Shown one piece after another: positions 1 to 8,159 of a DNA stretch of 37,982 bases (the stretch's first letter is position 1; the number at the start of each line of letters is the position of its first letter). A program made the position numbers and the translations under genes. The stretch covers positions 1 through 37,982 of the forward strand of contig NZ_JAAZTU010000037.1 of the NCBI RefSeq assembly GCF_012395185.1. Direction: 5' to 3'. Below the pieces are notes generated by a model that saw only the letters and a list, made by a program, of their open reading frames with translations, searched no databases and was not told where the DNA came from. The stretch is from Vibrio aestuarianus. Its GTDB lineage: Bacteria; Pseudomonadota; Gammaproteobacteria; Enterobacterales; Vibrionaceae.

Positions 1-55
1 TGTAATGGGCTATGTGAGTGCGTCAATCGTCGCGATGTGTAGTGTTTTCTTGTTT

Positions 56-125
56 AGTGACGCGGCGTACACCGTAATCTACAGTTGAGTGGTCGTCGGC
101 AGCGTCAGATGTGTATAAGGGCCAG
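56..125 (+). other. Illumina P5 / Nextera adapter sequence (assembly artefact)
   Basis: Positions 93-125 align without gaps to the 33-nt Nextera read-1 adapter plus Tn5 mosaic end, with 31 of 33 bases identical (mismatches at 120 and 122). Directly upstream, 85-92 is an 8-nt stretch in the i5 index position, and 56-84 aligns without gaps to the 29-nt P5 flow-cell sequence at 21 of 29 bases. Order and spacing match a dual-index Nextera library molecule. The P5 mismatches suggest a noisy read. Bases 1-55 have no identified origin and should also be treated as non-genomic. Genomic sequence probably begins near 126. Confidence 0.9.
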
Positions 126-208
126 ATAAGTGTACTGCTCCCTTCGGGGATAACTGGCTCAACAGTGAAGACAGTACGTGTTTTTTCTACTAAAAAGGTA
201 GGTATGTC

Positions 209-2485
209 ATGGCAGAGCAATTTGCTAAAGCTTGGGAAGGTTTTGCTGCAGGTGAGTGGCAAAATGAAGTTAACGTTCGTGATTTCATTCAAAAGAACTA
301 TACGCCGTATGAAGGCGATGAATCTTTCCTAGTTTCTGAAGGTACTGAAGCAACTAACAAGCTTTGGGCTAAAGTAATGGAAGGTATTAAAATTGAGAAC
401 TCAACTCACGCTCCTGTTGATTTCGACACTTCTGTTATCTCTACCATCACTGCTCACGATGCAGGCTACATCGAAAAAGATCTTGAAACTATCGTAGGTC
501 TACAAACTGAAAAACCACTTAAGCGCGCTATCATCCCTAATGGTGGTATCCGCATGGTTGAAGGTTCTTGTAAAGCATACGATCGCGAACTTGATCCAAT
601 GGTTTCAAAAATCTATACAGAATACCGCAAAACACACAATGCTGGTGTTTTCGATATCTACACTCCTGATATCCTAGCATGTCGTAAGTCTGGTGTTCTA
701 ACTGGTCTTCCTGATGCATACGGTCGTGGTCGTATCATCGGTGACTACCGTCGCGTTGCGCTATACGGTATCGACCGTCTAATGAAAGATAAACTAGCTC
801 AATTTACTTCTCTTCAAGAGAAATTTGAGAATGGTGAAGATCTTCAAATGACAATGCAACTTCGTGAAGAAATTGCAGAGCAACACCGTGCGCTTGGCCA
901 AATCAAAAAAATGGCTGCTAAATATGGTTTTGATATTTCTGAGCCAGCACAAACTGCACAAGAAGCTATTCAATGGACTTACTTCGGCTACCTAGCAGCA
1001 GTTAAGTCTCAAAACGGTGCAGCAATGTCTCTAGGTCGTACTTCGACTTTCCTAGATATCTACATCGAGCGCGATATTGCTGCAGGCAAGATCACTGAAG
1101 CACAAGCTCAAGAAATGATCGACCACTTCGTAATGAAGCTACGTATGGTTCGTTTCCTACGTACTCCTGAATACGATGAACTATTCTCTGGTGACCCAAT
1201 CTGGGCAACAGAATCTATGGGTGGTATGGGTCTTGACGGTCGTACGCTTGTTACGCGTTCTAACTTCCGTTTCCTAAACAGCCTATATACTATGGGTCCT
1301 TCTCCAGAGCCAAACATCACTGTTCTTTGGTCTGAGCAACTACCTGACGGCTTCAAACGTTTCTGTGCAAAAGTATCTATCGATACTTCTTCTATCCAGT
1401 ACGAAAACGACGATCTAATGCGCCCAGACATGAACTCTGATGACTACGCAATTGCTTGTTGTGTATCGCCAATGGTTGTTGGTAAGCAAATGCAGTTCTT
1501 CGGTGCTCGTGCTAACCTTGCTAAAACTATGCTTTACACCATCAATGGCGGTATTGATGAGAAGCTTAAAATCCAAGTTGGTCCTAAGATGGACAAGATT
1601 GCTGGCGAATATCTTGACTACAACGAATTGTGGGACAAGATGGACCACTTCATGGACTGGTTGGCAAAACAATACGTGACTGCACTAAACAGCATTCACT
1701 TTATGCACGACAAATACAGCTACGAAGCTTCACTAATGGCTCTACATGACCGCGATGTTATTCGTACTATGGCATGTGGTATTGCAGGTCTATCTGTTGC
1801 AGCTGACTCACTTTCAGCAATTAAATACGCGAAAGTTAAACCAATTCGTGATGAAGACGGTCTAGCCATCGATTTTGAAATCGAAGGCGATTACCCTAAA
1901 TTTGGTAACAACGATCCTCGCGTTGATGACATCGCTTGTGAACTTGTTAGCGTATTTATGGGCAAAATCCGTAAGCTTAAAACATACCGTAATGCGATCC
2001 CAACTCAGTCTATCCTTACTATCACTTCAAACGTGGTATACGGTAAGAAAACAGGTAATACTCCAGATGGTCGTCGCGCTGGTACTCCATTTGCACCGGG
2101 TGCAAACCCAATGCACGGTCGTGATGAAAAAGGTGCTGTAGCATCATTGACTTCAGTAGCGAAACTACCGTTTGCTGATGCTCAAGATGGTATCTCTTAC
2201 ACCTTCTCTATCGTTCCAAATGCGCTAGGCAAAGAAGAAAGCAGCCAACGTGCTAACCTTGCAGGTCTAATGGATGGTTACTTCCACCATGAAGCTGGCA
2301 TTGAAGGTGGTCAACACCTAAATGTGAACGTTCTTAACCGCGAAACTCTAGAAGACGCTGTTAAGCACCCAGAGAAGTACCCTCAATTGACTATCCGTGT
2401 ATCAGGTTACGCTGTTCGCTTTAACTCGCTAACTGCTGAGCAACAAGCCGACGTAATCGCACGTACTTTCACTGAATCTCTATAA
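209..2485 (+). CDS. pflB: Formate acetyltransferase (pyruvate formate-lyase)
   Basis: This glycyl-radical enzyme converts pyruvate and CoA to acetyl-CoA and formate in the cytoplasm during anaerobic growth. The product is 758 aa, close to the ~760 aa of E. coli PflB, and complete. The two adjacent active-site cysteines are C417-C418 (codons at 1457-1462, context IACCVSP). The radical glycine is G733 in the C-terminal RVSGYAVRF motif (codon 2405-2407). The ATG at 209 follows a purine-rich AAGGTAGG at 195-202. The activase pflA lies about 3.3 kb downstream on the same strand, separated by an outer-membrane gene and a convergent chemoreceptor gene, so the two are not in one simple transcript. 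Anaerobic control is expected from the family, but the promoter is lost at the contig end. Confidence 0.98.
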   Translation: MAEQFAKAWEGFAAGEWQNEVNVRDFIQKNYTPYEGDESFLVSEGTEATNKLWAKVMEGIKIENSTHAPVDFDTSVISTITAHDAGYIEKDLETIVGLQTEKPLKRAIIPNGGIRMVEGSCKAYDRELDPMVSKIYTEYRKTHNAGVFDIYTPDILACRKSGVLTGLPDAYGRGRIIGDYRRVALYGIDRLMKDKLAQFTSLQEKFENGEDLQMTMQLREEIAEQHRALGQIKKMAAKYGFDISEPAQTAQEAIQWTYFGYLAAVKSQNGAAMSLGRTSTFLDIYIERDIAAGKITEAQAQEMIDHFVMKLRMVRFLRTPEYDELFSGDPIWATESMGGMGLDGRTLVTRSNFRFLNSLYTMGPSPEPNITVLWSEQLPDGFKRFCAKVSIDTSSIQYENDDLMRPDMNSDDYAIACCVSPMVVGKQMQFFGARANLAKTMLYTINGGIDEKLKIQVGPKMDKIAGEYLDYNELWDKMDHFMDWLAKQYVTALNSIHFMHDKYSYEASLMALHDRDVIRTMACGIAGLSVAADSLSAIKYAKVKPIRDEDGLAIDFEIEGDYPKFGNNDPRVDDIACELVSVFMGKIRKLKTYRNAIPTQSILTITSNVVYGKKTGNTPDGRRAGTPFAPGANPMHGRDEKGAVASLTSVAKLPFADAQDGISYTFSIVPNALGKEESSQRANLAGLMDGYFHHEAGIEGGQHLNVNVLNRETLEDAVKHPEKYPQLTIRVSGYAVRFNSLTAEQQADVIARTFTESL

Positions 2486-2514
2486 TTCAGCTGATTAAAT
2501 AGCTAGATAGTTTA

Positions 2515-2541
2515 AACCCCACTCATTGAGTGGGGTTTTTA
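2515..2541 (+). terminator. Rho-independent terminator of pflB
   Basis: A GC-rich inverted repeat (CCCCACTC / GAGTGGGG, short ATT loop) is followed by a T run, starting 30 bases after the pflB stop. This is a classic intrinsic terminator. Confidence 0.9.
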
Positions 2542-2690
2542 TTTATAACGACCAACCAACGGCACAATTCAACCTATTTTATATAAATGTAACCTTCTGC
2601 ACATTTATGCCTCTTCTATCCTAGGTTTATCCACTTAATTCGTTCTTTTTCCTGTAGTATTTAACTTAATCTCCATTCGACAGTATTTGT

Positions 2691-3677
2691 ATGAAGTTAT
2701 TTTACATATTACCTTTAGCTTTGCTGAGCGCTTCAGCTCTCGCGTCGCAAAACTCTACACTCTCTCTAAACATAGATAACGACGGTGTATTTGGCGTCGA
2801 TCGCGACTACACCAATGGCTTATTTTTAACCTATACCTCTGGATCCATTACACCTTATTGGTGGGCAAAGCCGCTCAGCCTGTCTGCATGGGGCGCCTCT
2901 TCTCTGGATAAGTGGGAAATCAGCATCGCTAACAAAATGTGGACACCTTCAGATATCACTCTCGAAAAACCAGAACCGAATGAACGCCCCTATGCTGGTT
3001 TTCTTTATGCTGAATTCAATTACATCAGTCTGCATCCTCAACAAGCATCTCGGTTTAATCTCACCCTCGGTACAACAGGCGAGTCTTCTCTTTCCGAAAA
3101 GGCTCAGAAAATAGTTCATGGGATCACTAAATCCGATGATCCTAATGGCTGGGCATATCAAGTCGAAGATCAAGTCGCTGGCAGTGTTGGATACCTTTCG
3201 CATTTCAAACTGGCGCGCTATCGCAGCTACTTCGGCACAGAACTGGAGTTTTCAAATGTTTCAGAAGCCAATATTGGTAATTTTCGCAGTGATGTATCCA
3301 CCGGTTTTATGATGCGTTGGGGTGCTGACCTTGCTAACAATTTTGGTAGTGCACAAATTAATGCAGAAAACCCTTTTTATTCAGGGATGATAGGCGCTTC
3401 AAATTCTGGATGGTTTTTGTTTGCAGGACTCGAAGGCCGATACCGTTTTAATGATGTGACTATTGAAGGGGATAGACCTCTAAATGGCCTAGAATATGAC
3501 CCACAGTACTACCAAGTCAATGTAGAGCATGTCCAGGCAACAGCAGTCGCGGGCGCTGCATGGTACATAAAACACTTTGGTGCCAGTTTGTCTTTTACTG
3601 CAAATACCTCTGAATACGAAGAAGACAAAAATTCCATCCACGGTGTGGGCAGCCTTTCATTTTTTGCCTTCTTCTGA
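2691..3677 (+). CDS. LpxR-like (DUF2219) outer-membrane lipid A deacylase
   Basis: The product is 328 aa with a signal peptide (about residues 1-18, ending ALA) and many alternating beta-strand segments ending in an aromatic residue, as in an outer-membrane barrel (C-terminus FFAFF). It matches the LpxR/DUF2219 family through the N-terminal pattern NIDNDGVFGVDRDYTNG (27-43), holding the Asn-Asp and Thr expected of the active site, and through a later VHGI with H143 in the position of the catalytic histidine. LpxR removes the 3'-acyloxyacyl chain of lipid A in a Ca2+-dependent reaction at the cell surface. The activity is inferred from the family and the exact substrate is unknown. It sits between pflB and a chemoreceptor gene and ends 4 bases from that convergent gene. 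No strong ribosome binding site was seen before the ATG. Confidence 0.75.
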   Translation: MKLFYILPLALLSASALASQNSTLSLNIDNDGVFGVDRDYTNGLFLTYTSGSITPYWWAKPLSLSAWGASSLDKWEISIANKMWTPSDITLEKPEPNERPYAGFLYAEFNYISLHPQQASRFNLTLGTTGESSLSEKAQKIVHGITKSDDPNGWAYQVEDQVAGSVGYLSHFKLARYRSYFGTELEFSNVSEANIGNFRSDVSTGFMMRWGADLANNFGSAQINAENPFYSGMIGASNSGWFLFAGLEGRYRFNDVTIEGDRPLNGLEYDPQYYQVNVEHVQATAVAGAAWYIKHFGASLSFTANTSEYEEDKNSIHGVGSLSFFAFF

Positions 3678-3681
3678 TCGG

Positions 3682-5562
3682 TTAGATTGTAAACCTCTGG
3701 CAGTCTGCATTTAAGCTGCTAGAGCGTTTATCAACAATTTGACTCGTTGCTCTGAGTTGCTCATTATTTTCCTCAAGTGATTTCATCGCGCTAGATATTT
3801 GAGTCATACTATCGGCCATGGAATGACTCGTCGTGGCCAGTTCGCGAATAGAAGCAAAGATTACTTCTGTTTGGTGAGCCGCCTCATCCGCTTTTTCGGT
3901 GATTTGTGAAATAGCCTGTATCGCGGCATTGCCTTTCTCTTGACCACTCAACATAGATTGCTCTGATTGGCTGATATAGTTGATCACTTCTGAACTTTCT
4001 TTTTTCATTGTTTCAATCGTATCTGAAATTTCAGCAACTGCGTCAACCGTTCTTACCGCTAAACTTCTCACTTCATCAGCCACTACGGCAAAACCACGGC
4101 CTTGTTCACCTGCTCTTGCTGCTTCGATAGCAGCGTTAAGTGCCAACAAATTGGTTTGCTCAGCAATTCCATTAATAATATCCATCACCGAATCAACTTT
4201 AGCAGAAGCTTGTTCTAATTGATGAATATGTCCTGCGGCTGCACTCAAAATTTGCCCTACATCTTTTAACGAATTAATAGCGGCAGAAATAACCTGCCCC
4301 CCTTCTTCTGCCGTTTGCATCGACGATTTACTAATATCAGCAACAAACTCTAATGAGTTCGAGACTTCCTGGGTAGTCACACTCACTTCTTCTGTGGCAG
4401 ATGCCAATAGCTGAGTTTGCTCTATTACATCTGATTGATTATTGGCTAAGTTATCTAAGCCCATGTTGAGCTCAGCAGCGTTATCCGATAGCGCATCGCT
4501 GCTTTGCTGAACACCGCTAACTAATTGCCCAAGATTCTCGCAACTTTGATTAATGGCTATCGCCAGTTGATTAAATTCATCCTTAGCGTTTGTTGTAACC
4601 AGCATCCGTTGCGACAAATCACCTTGAGAAATGCTTTTCAATACTTGAATGGTTTGAGTTAATGAACGAGTCAATGAGAGATTCAACGTGACAAAAATAG
4701 AGATAGTCAAAACAGCCAAAACCGCGCAAGCTCCCAGCACCGACCACTGGGTTTGGGCTGCCGATTTACGAGCCGATTGCTGATATTGAAGACTTAATGA
4801 GGCTAATTTAGTTGATATATCTTGGATGACCTTTTTCGCTTGGTTTTCGCTCAAGATAAGATTACCTTCCATCACCCCAACCTGTTGAGAAAGCTGGCTA
4901 ACACGTAAAAAAGTATCTTTGAACTGGTCTAATTCTTGTTCGTAAAGATCAAGCATGGCATATGAGTTCGAGACATTTTTAAACCCAGCCATGGAGCGAT
5001 TGAATAACTTTAAATTCTGCTCATTAGGCTGTAATAAGTAGTTTTGTTGTGCTTTGACCATCACCTGAAAATCAGAGTTAATAGTCACCATGCCGGTTTC
5101 TTCGATTTTTTTCTCAATAGTCGCGGCTAAACGCTTCAACTCACCGAGCTTACCCTCGTCGACATTAAATCCTAGCTCAGACTTCAACTCTAACCAAGGA
5201 CGTAAAGCGGCATCAAATTGAGTTACCGCTCCCTTTAACAAGGTGCCTTCTTGGCGTAATTTTGATAACTCTAGAAAACGGGCATTACTCTCCACATCTT
5301 TCATTAGTTGATTCAGTTTTTCGAGCGCAGATGAGACTTGATTACCATTCAAATCGTTAAGCTCAGAAGCAAGAGATAGCAAACTAGCTTGAGTGCTGTA
5401 GATTTTTAGAGAACCCGATGCTATCTCACTACTACGTTGATTCTGCTCATTCATAGCAGACAAGCTTTGTGAAGTATAAAATCCGAGCGAAAGAAATCCG
5501 ATGCATAATATAACGATAAATAACGTTATTTTTTGTTTTTGAGAAAAATTAAGCGTACCCAT
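3682..5562 (-). CDS. Methyl-accepting chemotaxis protein
   Basis: This 626-aa transmembrane chemoreceptor has TM1 at about 12-32, a ~240-residue mostly helical periplasmic sensor, TM2 at about 272-296, a HAMP linker (about 296-348) and a cytoplasmic signalling domain. The conserved hairpin tip EQTNLLALNAAIEAARAGEQ starts at about residue 465. The long all-helical sensor is compatible with a helical bimodular (HBM) type, which binds organic acids in studied cases, but I cannot assign a ligand. There is no C-terminal NWETF-type pentapeptide for CheR tethering. It converges on the lpxR-like gene with 4 bases between stops and no visible terminator, so the transcripts probably overlap. An MCP between pflB and pflA appears, from memory, conserved in vibrios. 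Confidence 0.95.
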   Translation of the reverse strand: MGTLNFSQKQKITLFIVILCIGFLSLGFYTSQSLSAMNEQNQRSSEIASGSLKIYSTQASLLSLASELNDLNGNQVSSALEKLNQLMKDVESNARFLELSKLRQEGTLLKGAVTQFDAALRPWLELKSELGFNVDEGKLGELKRLAATIEKKIEETGMVTINSDFQVMVKAQQNYLLQPNEQNLKLFNRSMAGFKNVSNSYAMLDLYEQELDQFKDTFLRVSQLSQQVGVMEGNLILSENQAKKVIQDISTKLASLSLQYQQSARKSAAQTQWSVLGACAVLAVLTISIFVTLNLSLTRSLTQTIQVLKSISQGDLSQRMLVTTNAKDEFNQLAIAINQSCENLGQLVSGVQQSSDALSDNAAELNMGLDNLANNQSDVIEQTQLLASATEEVSVTTQEVSNSLEFVADISKSSMQTAEEGGQVISAAINSLKDVGQILSAAAGHIHQLEQASAKVDSVMDIINGIAEQTNLLALNAAIEAARAGEQGRGFAVVADEVRSLAVRTVDAVAEISDTIETMKKESSEVINYISQSEQSMLSGQEKGNAAIQAISQITEKADEAAHQTEVIFASIRELATTSHSMADSMTQISSAMKSLEENNEQLRATSQIVDKRSSSLNADCQRFTI

Positions 5563-5619
5563 AAAGCAATCCTTACTAACAGCGCGGCGTTAAATTCAAC
5601 CATAAGGTCTATTAAAGTT

Positions 5620-5648
5620 ATTGTTATAAAAATATTATTCATAACAAT
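5620..5648. promoter_or_regulatory. Inverted repeat between chemoreceptor and pflA (possible operator)
   Basis: Perfect 8-bp arms ATTGTTAT (5620-5627) and ATAACAAT (5641-5648) are separated by 13 AT-rich bases, 58 bases upstream of the chemoreceptor start and 138 bases upstream of pflA. It could be a regulator site for either divergent gene. The region is very AT-rich, so chance is a real alternative. Confidence 0.25.
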
Positions 5649-5786
5649 TCTATAACAGAATGCAGAGTTAGGAGCGATGTTTTTCAACTATAGAACTATT
5701 TTCAAGTCCACATTTCTCGCTAGCTCTATTTAATCCCCACTATTTGTAATAAAATAACGGTTAAATTACCTATTCGAGATGAGCTC

Positions 5787-6527
5787 ATGTCAACAACTGG
5801 TCGTATTCATTCCTTCGAATCTTGTGGCACTGTCGATGGCCCCGGAATCCGCTTCATTGTTTTTATGCAGGGTTGCTTAATGCGCTGTATGTATTGCCAT
5901 AACCGTGATACATGGGATACGCATGGCGGCAAAGAAGTCTCCGTCGAAGAGATCATCAACGAAGCAAAATCTTATCGTCACTTTATGAATGCCTCTGGTG
6001 GCGGTATCACCTGTTCAGGTGGTGAGGCCATGCTTCAGCCGGAATTCGTCAGAGATTTATTTAGAGCTGCGCAAGCGGAAGGCATTCATACATGCCTTGA
6101 TACCAATGGCTATATTCGCAAACATACCGATGTTATTGACGAAGTACTTGATGCTACCGACCTAGTGATGTTGGACATCAAACACATGAAAGATGAGATA
6201 CACCACGACTTCATTGGCGTATCCAATAAACGCACCCTCGATTTTGCTCGCTACTTACACACTATTGGCAAAAAAACCTGGCTTCGTTACGTGATTGTTC
6301 CAGGCTACACCGATGATGATGAAGCTGCTCATATGTTGGGTGATTTCATTAAAGATATGGATAATATTGAAAAAATTGAGTTGCTACCATATCACAAACT
6401 TGGTGCTCATAAGTGGGAAGCCATGGGTATGGAATATCCACTTGAGGGAGTTAATCCTCCCTCGAAAGAAACCATGGATAAAATCGTATCGATCCTTGAG
6501 CAGTATCACTCAAACGTAAAATATTGA
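5787..6527 (+). CDS. pflA: Pyruvate formate-lyase 1-activating enzyme (radical SAM)
   Basis: This radical SAM enzyme uses a 4Fe-4S cluster and S-adenosylmethionine to install the glycyl radical on PflB. The product is 246 aa, as in E. coli. The cluster ligands are visible as CLMRCMYC, giving C30, C34 and C37. The GGE motif for SAM binding lies in ITCSGGEAML. The gene is complete, with an ATG at 5787 preceded by GAGATGAG. It is on the same strand as pflB but separated from it by two genes, so it probably has its own promoter in the AT-rich 5563-5786 region. Confidence 0.97.
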   Translation: MSTTGRIHSFESCGTVDGPGIRFIVFMQGCLMRCMYCHNRDTWDTHGGKEVSVEEIINEAKSYRHFMNASGGGITCSGGEAMLQPEFVRDLFRAAQAEGIHTCLDTNGYIRKHTDVIDEVLDATDLVMLDIKHMKDEIHHDFIGVSNKRTLDFARYLHTIGKKTWLRYVIVPGYTDDDEAAHMLGDFIKDMDNIEKIELLPYHKLGAHKWEAMGMEYPLEGVNPPSKETMDKIVSILEQYHSNVKY

Positions 6528-6550
6528 TTTAAAATCACCGTTATTTCGTA

Positions 6551-6580
6551 AAAAATACCAGCTTAGTGCTGGTATTTTTA
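6551..6580 (+). terminator. Intrinsic terminator after pflA
   Basis: AATACCAGC and GCTGGTATT pair around a 5-nt loop, with A-rich 5' and T-rich 3' flanks. It begins 24 bases after the pflA stop and just before the next gene's ribosome binding site. Confidence 0.85.
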
Positions 6581-6593
6581 TAGGAAGGTTATT

Positions 6594-7262
6594 GTGCAGC
6601 TAGAAGAATTAGCAACGCTCTTTATCGTACTGACTGCAAGTTTAACAGCCATCTATGATGTACAGCATGTATTTGGGCCGAAATTTCGTTCAGACAAATC
6701 TTTTCAGCACCTTACTTATTTTGTGATTTTTGCTCTATTTCTTTTGTGGTCTGCACAAGCCGGTATCAAAGACGGGCTGCATATTCACTTTCTAGGCCTA
6801 ACAACATTAACCATGATGTTTGGTTGGCGATGCGCCTTTGCCATGACAATTCCGGTGACATTTGCTCTCGCAGTTGTTGGAAAATTAGCTTTCTTAGATA
6901 TTCCCGAATACCTGCTGCTATCATCCCTAATCCCAATTTTGCTCAGTTACAGCATATTTGCCTTGAGCTATCACTACTTTCCACGCAACATTTTTGTCTT
7001 CATTTTTATCGCAGGTTTTTTTAATGGAGCCATGACAGGAAGCCTACACCTTGCCATAAATACCGCTTATCAATTGATGTTGGGCCACTATGATTGGCAA
7101 GTCATCAAGGACAATTATCTCATCTTTGTTCCACTACTAGCCTTTCCAGAAGGGCTGTTAAATGGCATGTCACTGGCCATCCTATCCGTATTTAAACCAG
7201 AGTGGTTAAGAGTATTTTCAGACCGCGCTTATATCTATAATCACTTACATAAAAGTAAGTAA
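6594..7262 (+). CDS. Polytopic membrane protein, CbiM-like (energy-coupling-factor permease type)
   Basis: This is a 222-aa, strongly hydrophobic protein with about six predicted membrane segments and a short charged C-terminus (HLHKSK). The segment FVPLLAFPEGLLNGM near residues 178-192 recalls the C-terminal signature of the CbiM/energy-coupling-factor permease family, and I believe vibrio orthologues carry that annotation. No ATPase or partner subunit is next to it, so transport of Co/Ni or a vitamin is not established. The start is a GTG at 6594, chosen because AGGAAGG (6582-6588) sits 5 bases upstream and no ATG fits. It lies right after the pflA terminator and may depend on read-through. 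Confidence 0.6.
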   Translation: MQLEELATLFIVLTASLTAIYDVQHVFGPKFRSDKSFQHLTYFVIFALFLLWSAQAGIKDGLHIHFLGLTTLTMMFGWRCAFAMTIPVTFALAVVGKLAFLDIPEYLLLSSLIPILLSYSIFALSYHYFPRNIFVFIFIAGFFNGAMTGSLHLAINTAYQLMLGHYDWQVIKDNYLIFVPLLAFPEGLLNGMSLAILSVFKPEWLRVFSDRAYIYNHLHKSK

Positions 7263-7383
7263 AAAATGGTTATCTTTTACACTAACCATATTGAATCCGT
7301 GTTGAGATCATGTTTCATTATCGATAATTCCTGTTAACCTTAGTCCATCAAAATAAAACATTAAATTTAGTGAGGCCAACTCC

Positions 7384-7884
7384 ATGGAAATGACCAATGC
7401 TCAACGCTTGATTCTTTCAAACCAATATTTTTTGATGTCGCAGATGGATCCCAACAACGCGAATAAATACAAACGTCTGCAAACCATTGTTGAACGCGGC
7501 TACGAATTACAAATGAGAGAGCTAAACAAAGAATTTGGTTGTCTGACCGAAGCTGAATGTCGCGAAGTTATTGATATCTTGGAGATGTATCATGCCATGC
7601 AAGAGTCACACAAGATGCTTTCAGATTGCGATGGAAAAGAGGTTGATCAACGTCGCCTTCAGTTCTTAGGTTTCGATATCGCAAGAGAAGCTCAACTAGT
7701 TCATTACGTACGCTTCCTAGTTGATTCTGAAGGTTTGTATACGCAGTTCGATAAAGCTGACCACCATTTCAATAGCCAGATGCCAATGCTCGATAAATAT
7801 CGTCGTATGTTAACAACTTGGCGTAACTGCCCACGTCAATATCATCTATCAGCCGCTGAGTTTAAGCAGATCTTCAACGCTTAA
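7384..7884 (+). CDS. yfbU: YfbU family protein (UPF0304)
   Basis: The 166-aa soluble protein is clearly related to E. coli YfbU (164 aa): same N-terminus MEMTNAQRLILSNQY, the RRLQTI/ERGYELQMREL region, FLGFD, and the C-terminal CPRQYHLSAAEFKQI. The function is not settled in the literature I know; an effect on cell death or ribosome/RNA-related processes has been suggested for the E. coli protein, but I would not assign a role. The gene is complete, with its own terminator. It is preceded by a 121-base gap holding an imperfect ATGGTTA/TAACCAT hairpin near 7265-7292. Confidence 0.92.
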   Translation: MEMTNAQRLILSNQYFLMSQMDPNNANKYKRLQTIVERGYELQMRELNKEFGCLTEAECREVIDILEMYHAMQESHKMLSDCDGKEVDQRRLQFLGFDIAREAQLVHYVRFLVDSEGLYTQFDKADHHFNSQMPMLDKYRRMLTTWRNCPRQYHLSAAEFKQIFNA

Positions 7885-7906
7885 GGTTCACCAAAAGTTT
7901 TATTCT

Positions 7907-7930
7907 AAAGGCGCATAAATGCGCCTTTTT
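7907..7930 (+). terminator. Intrinsic terminator after yfbU
   Basis: AAGGCGCAT and ATGCGCCTT form a stem with a minimal loop followed by T5, 23 bases after the yfbU stop. Confidence 0.9.
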
Positions 7931-8095
7931 GCGTATTTACCCCTTCCAACAATTAAATCTAACGTTCGTCTTTTGTATAGAGCCTTTGATATTCATGAAA
8001 TAAATGCCTTAGCCTCAGACTCGCTATTTACATCACGAATTGTAAATAAATACATAATTGTTAAGCAAAATTGCCAAAGTAGAACTAACCTTATG

Positions 8096-8111
8096 TGGTA
8101 AAGGAATTGTG
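8096..8111 (+). promoter_or_regulatory. Possible sigma-54-type promoter upstream of prkA
   Basis: TGGTAAAGGAATTGTG has the TGG and TTG blocks at sigma-54 (-24/-12) spacing, but the near-invariant -12 GC is GT here. It lies about 50 bases before the prkA ATG. In E. coli the orthologous yeaGH genes respond to nitrogen starvation (NtrC/RpoN) and RpoS, which makes the location plausible. The rest of the 7931-8159 leader is AT-rich, with no gene I can support. Confidence 0.3.
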
Positions 8112-8159
8112 TTTTTAAGCGGTGTTGTCAGTTAGACAGTTTTCAGAGGGGAATTCACT

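Noticed and set aside
23..332. Short ORFs on both strands over the left end
   Set aside because: They cover the adapter-like sequence and the pflB start in other frames; no ribosome site or family similarity.
7265..7292. Hairpin ATGGTTA/TAACCAT after the CbiM-like gene
   Set aside because: It lacks a T run and GC-rich stem, so I did not call it a terminator.
7919..8101. 60-codon ORF between yfbU and prkA
   Set aside because: Its start lies inside the yfbU terminator hairpin, and its composition does not look coding.
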